Assembly: GCA_032718565.1 (NCBI GenBank)
Contig: JAVGVS010000043.1
Coordinates: 1,608,595-1,672,594 of the forward strand
Length of the DNA stretch: 64,000 nt
Direction: 5' to 3'
Source: Distichodus sexfasciatus
Lineage: Eukaryota > Chordata > Actinopteri > Characiformes > Distichodontidae
Below are positions 54,801-60,800 of this stretch, piece after piece. Under the pieces are notes generated by a model. The model was not told where the DNA came from, searched no databases, and saw nothing but the letters and a program-made list of their open reading frames with translations. Position 1 is the first letter of the stretch. Each line of letters opens with the position of its first letter. The translations under genes were made by a program, and so were the position numbers.

Positions 54801-57800
54801 AATGTCTAATATAGGAGGTATTTTCAGCAAACTACTTCAGATACATGTTTATTGGAGTTCATAGACCTATTTTAACTTGTTGAAAAAATGTATAATATGG
54901 GAACTTCAAAGCAGCATATGTTATTGTCACATATTGATTGCTGGCTTCTGATTTGAATTGAATAGACATTGCATCATAGTACAGCCGACATTCAATCATT
55001 GTTCTTTGAATTGATATATCAAATGGTGATAAAACCTGTGATTTACACCACTATTAAATATGCTAAAATAAGTTTTAAATCCCTCTTCCTGATCCATGAC
55101 CCCTGTTAGTAATTACTCTGAAACCCAGGGTAAAACTCCTGAAATCTTCCCTCTTTCTCGAGTCTCACACGCTCCAACTTATTTTACACTTGTGTCCTCC
55201 AGCCTGCAGTTATCAACACTAGTACTGGAAGGGATTTACCCTGCTAACTATTACCCTAGAGGTGGTGTTCAACCATTTTGAGTTGCAGTAACTCACACTT
55301 TGCTTCCAATATCTGTACATATGACCTTCCATCTTCTAGGAGACACACAAAATAACAAGATAACAGTCCAAAAAGGGCCTTGAATCAAGTTCTTTCTACC
55401 CATGAGTGGTGCTCTTCCCATTGAGCAATGGGAACTTTTGCATTACTATAATTTTTAGGTTTCTAAGTTCTTGTACTACACACAAAACAACTCAGCAAGG
55501 GACCTGAACCACACTCTTCTCATTCAAGGAGCAATTTTCATCTCAACAAGCCTCATTAACATGTTTTCCTTCTAGACACATAAAATGACCAGTCAAACAA
55601 ATTTACTCTAGTCTTGTACCCATTTCTTCTGCTGATTCAATCCTGAGTCAAGAACTTGCATGTAGGTTTGTTTTTTTTTTTGATTATTCATGCTTCGGCG
55701 ATTCTGCTAACAAAACACATTAAGTAAGGTCTTGTACCAAGTTATTCTTGTTCAAGAAGTGGTGCAGGAATATTTATATTTGTGTTTTTGGATTCATAGT
55801 TTACAAACTTCCTCTGGTCTTGAAGGAGCAGTGCTTAGCCAATTGAGCCACAGAAACCTGTTTTTTGGATTCTAAGTTATTGTACTATGCATACAAACTG
55901 ATACATTAATTAATTCAACAAGGGTTTTAAACCAAGCTATTATTGCTCCAGGAGGTGTGCTCATCCAGTTGAACCACAGAAACATTTTGTATTGCTGTTT
56001 TTTTGGATTCTTAATTCTACACACACAAACTGACAAGTTAAATAACTCAACCAGGGACTTGGACTAAGTTTTCATTCCAAGAGCAGGGCTAATCTCACTG
56101 AGCTACATGAACCGATGTTGTACTTTTATTTTTTGGAAGTATTTCTTTCTGAAGTTTTGACCTTTTAGATTGACAGTTCTGCTTGACTACTTGCATGTTT
56201 TTATGGTGAATGAGTTTGCAATCTCTTGCTCCAGTAGCAACAAACTTACCACAGAGCCATTGATATTTTGACTTCTGACCTTTCAGATCTGAGATGCTTT
56301 ATAATATCAAGCAAAATGCACAACCATTTGAACGTGTCATTTCTTCCTCCAGAGGCAACTGTTTTTCCGCTGGCCCTCTAAGACATTGGTTTTTATTGTG
56401 ACCAGCCAGAGTTTGTTGAGTTTTTGGCCATTTTGATTGTAAACTTTTCATGATCACGTGCAAAATTCCCTCAAGACAGAGCTGTATTGAACTTGCATGT
56501 GGAAATAATCACAATCCATCTATGTTTAAGACAAGACTCTCATCACTGAGCCACAAGTACCAACATTTATAGGACACTTTTGACATTTCTATTTCTGTTA
56601 TTCTTGATTATAAGCAAAACGCATTAAGGACCATGAAATTGGTTACTCAGAAGAGGAGTCCTTGATGTGCCTCGGTGTCCAGCTCGATGTTTTTTGTGAT
56701 GACTAGCCACATGTAACCTTGGAAGATTCTTGACTCCGCTCTCAAGAAACTGGGCAAGGCTCTACTACTGAGCAACAAGGACTCAAAACTTGCATGTTTT
56801 GGGGAAGTAGGTCTTTTAGAACAGAGATAAAGAACAATAGTCCATGAGTGGTATTGATGTAAACCTGCAATTAAACTGCTATCTTTTACAAGAAAACAAA
56901 ACTACCAACCATGATCCAAATATATCAATGCAAACAAATGTAGAATATATTACATATGAACATAAAACATCTTTTTTTCACACATTTGGCAATGAGAGTA
57001 AAAGAAATAATCAGATTGATATGCAGTATAATTTATTTTAAATGTGTGTGATCTTTTCATATTCTTTAAACCTTTTCTAACAAAACCTAAAAAGTATGAG
57101 TGTATGATCCACCTGTCTTGGTTAAGAATGACTTAGGACAGCAGAACAAAGAAGCACTTGTTCTTTCCTCTCAGTTTCTGACTTAATTATGATTTCCTAT
57201 TCATCTAAATAAAAATGCAAACAATGATCCAAGACTCATGAGACCGCGGTTCCCCATAAGTCAAAGAACCCCGTTTCACTTACACATTTAATTATGGTGT
57301 ATGCCTAAATGAAGCTGTCTGTTAATTTTGAACAAAATTTTCCAAATGTTCATCTAGTGATATTGACATGGCTGTGTTTGTTTCAGAAGACAGAAAACTA
57401 TTTGTGGGCATGCTGAACAAGCAGCAGTGTGAGGATGATGTGCGACGTCTTTTCGAGTCCTTCGGCAGCATTGAAGAGTGCACCATCCTCAGGGGCCCCG
57501 ATGGAAACAGCAAAGGTTAGCTGCAGTACTATCACTTCTATCATCTGTTAGAGCCAAACATTCTTATACGTGAAGGTAAAAATATATAAATGCATTGAAA
57601 AGCATAATGAATGGTAAAATAAAACACACAAACTTGTGTATGCCTCTGCTGCTTGTTTTGTCAGGTTGTGCATTTGTGAAGTACTCCTCTCATGCTGAAG
57701 CGCAGGCAGCTATCAGTGCACTACATGGCAGTCAAACTATGCCTGTGAGTACTGCATCTGCTCTTGGATGTTATGTTTTAGGACTTAAATGTGCTTGTGT

Positions 57801-60800
57801 ATATGATACTTTTATTATTTTTTTCATGTTGTCCTATGTAGACCTTTGAAGGGATCCGATCGGCAACCTTTCGATCACCAACCCCCTAACTGTTACGCTA
57901 CCAACTGCCCCATGGGAAATTTGTCTGTGAACATTGAAGCACCTAGAGTCTATTAAAGATCTAAATATGAAAGTGTGTTTATGTCTATCTCAGGGAGCTT
58001 CCTCCAGTCTGGTTGTGAAGTTTGCGGATACAGATAAGGAACGCACCATTCGGCGCATGCAGCAGATGGCCGGTCAGATGGGCATCTTCAATCCTATGGC
58101 CCTACAGTTTGGAGCTTATGGAGCCTATGCGCAGGCAAGTGCTTCCTCGTTCCCTCCCTCTTCTCTCTTACTCCCCCATCCCTGTTTCATTGCTTGTGTG
58201 CTGAAGAAATATATTCAACTGATCAATTATGATATTCTTTATTTCAAGGCCAAATTTTGTTAAAGCATGTCCATTTTAAATGAAGTATAATTATTTTATA
58301 TTATGTGTTAGGTACAGCAGCAGGCAGCATTGATGGCATCTGTCGGCCAGGGAGGGTACCTTAGTCCCATGGCTGCATTTGCTGCGGCTCAGATGCAGCA
58401 CATGGCCACTATCAATGGCCTGCCTGGAGCTCCCATGACCCCCACATCAGGTAAAAGCAGCAAGCATGCATGCACACACACAGTCATGTCTTCCTATATT
58501 TATATTCCCATAACAACGTCATGTATACATCTAACACTCACCCTAACTTTAACCTCTGCAATCTAAACAAAATATTCCTTCTAATAAATAAAAGCTATAA
58601 CATTTCATAACATTATTTTCTTACCAGAGCCAATTATGAAATGTTCTCACAAAGCAACACAAATCTGACAAAATCTCAGATTTTCCTAAATATCTTGTGA
58701 CACCTTAAAACCTATTGCACTTTGTTAAACTCAAGTACTTTGCACAGAAACTTCAAAAGGACAGTGAGAACACAAGATAAGCTTGGATTCTCTGGCAAAG
58801 ATTTCAAATTTTAGTTTTCTTTTCTTTCTTCCTGCCATCAGGAGGAAGCACGCCCCCTGGTATTACGGCTCCCACGGTGACCAGCATTCCCTCTCCAATC
58901 AGTGTCAACGGTTTTACAGGACTGCCCCCTCCTCAGGCCAATGGCCAGCCTCCCGCAGAGGCAGTTTTCACTAATGGGATCCACCCCTACCCAGGTACCC
59001 CAGAAATCATATAATCTATGTGATCAACTAGGAAATATAGCCTTAATGTTTTAGTTACCATTAAAGTTGTTATAGTCTTTTTCATTTGCTAGATCATTCA
59101 TCAGTTTTACTTTTTTTTTTTTTTTACATGTACATTTAGCAATTTATTGCTAAATAATTGTATTGATAGCTCTGCTTTTTACTCAAGCATAGTATTTTGT
59201 TTGAACACATTGCTCCAAAACGGATCATTTTTAGTCCTTTTTGCATCGATTCACAGTAAAGTTAAACATCACAATGGCTATAAATAATAAAAACAGTATG
59301 CAAATAATAAAGCTTAAGTTTAAGACTGTTCCTCCTGTCCTCCACTGTATAAATGATCGTTTTTATCTTGTCATAAATGTTTTATTGTTTTTGGTACTGC
59401 AGGCAAACCCAATTAAAAATCTACTTGATGTTTTAGATAAATTATCCTAAATGAATTGCTTATTATTATTATTTTTATTATTATGCTTATTATATGCAGC
59501 TTCTTTAGCTTCTTTAGTTGATTCTTCATGGCTCAAGAGGGGGTTTTGCATGAAAATCTATTTTCATTTAAAAAGATAAGAGTAGTGGTAGCAATGCAAC
59601 TAATGCAACTATTCAGGGTTGTGTTTTCCAACACCTGTACAGGAAGCATAGAGTCAGACGCCACAGATGTCCAGTGGGGCTATAAGCAAATCCAATCAGT
59701 TTCACAGTGTGCATGTTGTGTGTACACACAGAGTTTGGTGCTACTTACTGTTCGCCGTGCTGCAGAGACAAAGCAAACGTTGTGTTTTCCGGCTGTCTCT
59801 CAGTCCTGCAGGAGGTGGTTTTTAGGGAAGACTCGGAGAAGGGCGGCTTGGGCGTGGCCCAGCGGAGCTGTTTTGGGGTTCAGGGAAGCTGCTTCCTCTC
59901 CTCTCTCTCTGAAGGTACCAAAGCTCCCCCTCGTCTTCCACGCTTATTAGCTTGCCGGTGTTCGTCTCTAAACCAGTACTGTCCAGTGTGTTGTCTTGTG
60001 TGTTTTTGGGTGTTTGTATGTATGCGCTGTATTGCGAGGGGCTTATAGAGGGACGGAATGCACTGTGTGTGTGTGTGTGTGTAGCTTTAGTGTTTCTGAA
60101 TCATGTTCATGTCGTTGCTGTGTGGCTCTTGTACATATGCATGTGCAGCCCAGTGGGGTTTGACGTAGTATCTTCTGTGTGTTTGACGTTTGGCACCATT
60201 CAGCCAAACCCTCCATCTGAGGCGAAGCAGTGACAACTCGCAGATCTTTAAAATGGGTGAATGAGCTCCGACTGAACGCGAAGAGTTGACGTGGCGGCCG
60301 GCGTTATGTACGCCACAAGGGCTGTGTTGTGTTGAACACGACGAGGAGTGATATAGCGGTGGAGCAGGAGCGTGCCTGTGTTTATTACAGCCAGGGCTCA
60401 GGCCTGATTGATGTGGAGTGTGGAGGTGTAGATCTATATTGTTCTCTGCGCGCTCTCAGGCTGGCAATCCGGCTCTCTCACGCTCCGCTCGGAAACTCTG
60501 GCAGGGGCCGGGCCCGGTTCCACGGCTTAATTGTTTGGGGAGGGTGGAGGGAGGCGGGCCGGGAGATGAACTCACTGACTCCAGGCTTCTGTGCCCACAC
60601 AAACGCAGCCAGCGCCCTCCACAGTGCCTTTCACTTTCTGACCTGTTATTCCCACTCTCTCTCTCTGTTTCTTTCTCTCTCGCTGTCTTTCTCTCTGTGC
60701 CTTTATCTATCTCGTCGCCCCTTCTTCTTCACCTCTTTTACTCCTTTGCCTATCTCTCTCAAATTCTTTATCTCTCTTCCTTTCACTGTCCCCTTTTCTT

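Larger units (their letters stand above)
48732..57386 (+). other. celf4: celf4 8.7-kb transposon-rich intron
   Basis: The donor gtagag and the acceptor tgtttcag bound this intron. It begins with a CT-repeat block, then carries unique sequence to about 50190. From about 50200 to 53984 there are several DNA-transposon relics with recognisable ends. From about 55370 to 56790 there is a degenerate tandem array with tRNA-like units. No coding exon was recognised. 51160-52320 and 53990-55360 hold AT-rich sequence with no clear feature. Confidence 0.8.

Noticed and set aside
58135..58144. GT at 58139 as donor in place of the GC at 58135
   Set aside because: It would put the next exon out of frame with an early stop and break a conserved junction.
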